Assembly (NCBI GenBank): GCA_964585925.1 | Contig: CAZPFS010000018.1 | Span: 1 to 38,340, forward strand | Source of the DNA: JAAZLS01 sp964585925 | GTDB taxonomy: Bacteria > Bacillota > Dethiobacteria > DTU022 | Direction of reading: 5' to 3' | DNA length: 38,340 bases | Part shown: positions 38,332-38,340 of the stretch, in pieces | How positions within the stretch are numbered: the first letter of the stretch is position 1 | Layout: every line of letters begins with the position of its first letter | The notes under the pieces: generated by a model | What the model was told of the DNA's origin: nothing | The model's input: the letters and a program-made list of their open reading frames with translations, nothing else | Database searches by the model: none | Position numbers and translations under genes: made by a program

Positions 38332-38340
38332 AGTAATATC

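Noticed and set aside
1..38340. CRISPR array, prophage or complete insertion sequence
   Set aside because: No regularly spaced repeats, transposase, integrase or phage structural genes were seen on either strand.

Overview
The window looks like chromosomal DNA of an anaerobic, spore-forming member of the Bacillota (class Clostridia, of the general Desulfotomaculum / Pelotomaculum / Moorella type). This rests on strong GGAGG ribosome sites with frequent TTG and GTG starts, small spore-coat-like proteins, a GerMN lipoprotein, the DUF421/DUF4363 pair, an archaeal-type prolyl-tRNA synthetase, and a NAD-linked formate dehydrogenase module with FdhD. Species cannot be named from the sequence alone. 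No CRISPR array, rRNA, prophage or complete insertion sequence was seen.

Layout. 1-5600: end of an unrecognised gene, a cyclase-family hydrolase, two small coat-like proteins with a terminator, a sulfide:quinone-reductase-like flavoprotein, DUF421 and DUF4363 membrane proteins, and mgtE with its own promoter and a structured leader. 5565-5711: tRNA-Arg(CCG) with a clear promoter and terminator. 5826-11922: a GT4 glycosyltransferase, a large extracytoplasmic-plus-membrane protein of unknown function, and the M16 peptidase-like pair YfmF/YfmH. 11904-18705: a Ca2+-type P-ATPase, proS, a TetR regulator, a metallophosphoesterase and a rhomboid protease, mostly in convergent pairs whose ends touch or overlap.

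18932-26670 is the redox core: a NuoE-like subunit, a 59-residue cysteine-rich protein, a NuoF-like subunit and a formate-dehydrogenase alpha-like subunit. These are followed by a DNA methyltransferase, a GerMN lipoprotein on the other strand, and fdhD. The alpha-like subunit has all its iron-sulfur motifs, but Arg stands where the catalytic Cys or Sec is expected, and the protein stops before the usual C-terminal molybdopterin-dinucleotide domain. It may be a decayed enzyme or a structural, NuoG-like descendant. This is the most interesting point in the window.

26698-38224: a P-loop NTPase fused to an Asp23/Gls24-like domain, aroA, an orphan lipoprotein, a complete branched-chain-amino-acid-type ABC transporter (livKHMGF) with promoter, internal hairpin and terminator, and a complete BtuFCD/FecBCD-type metal or cofactor importer. 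The right edge carries a promoter-like element with a palindrome, presumably for a gene outside the window.
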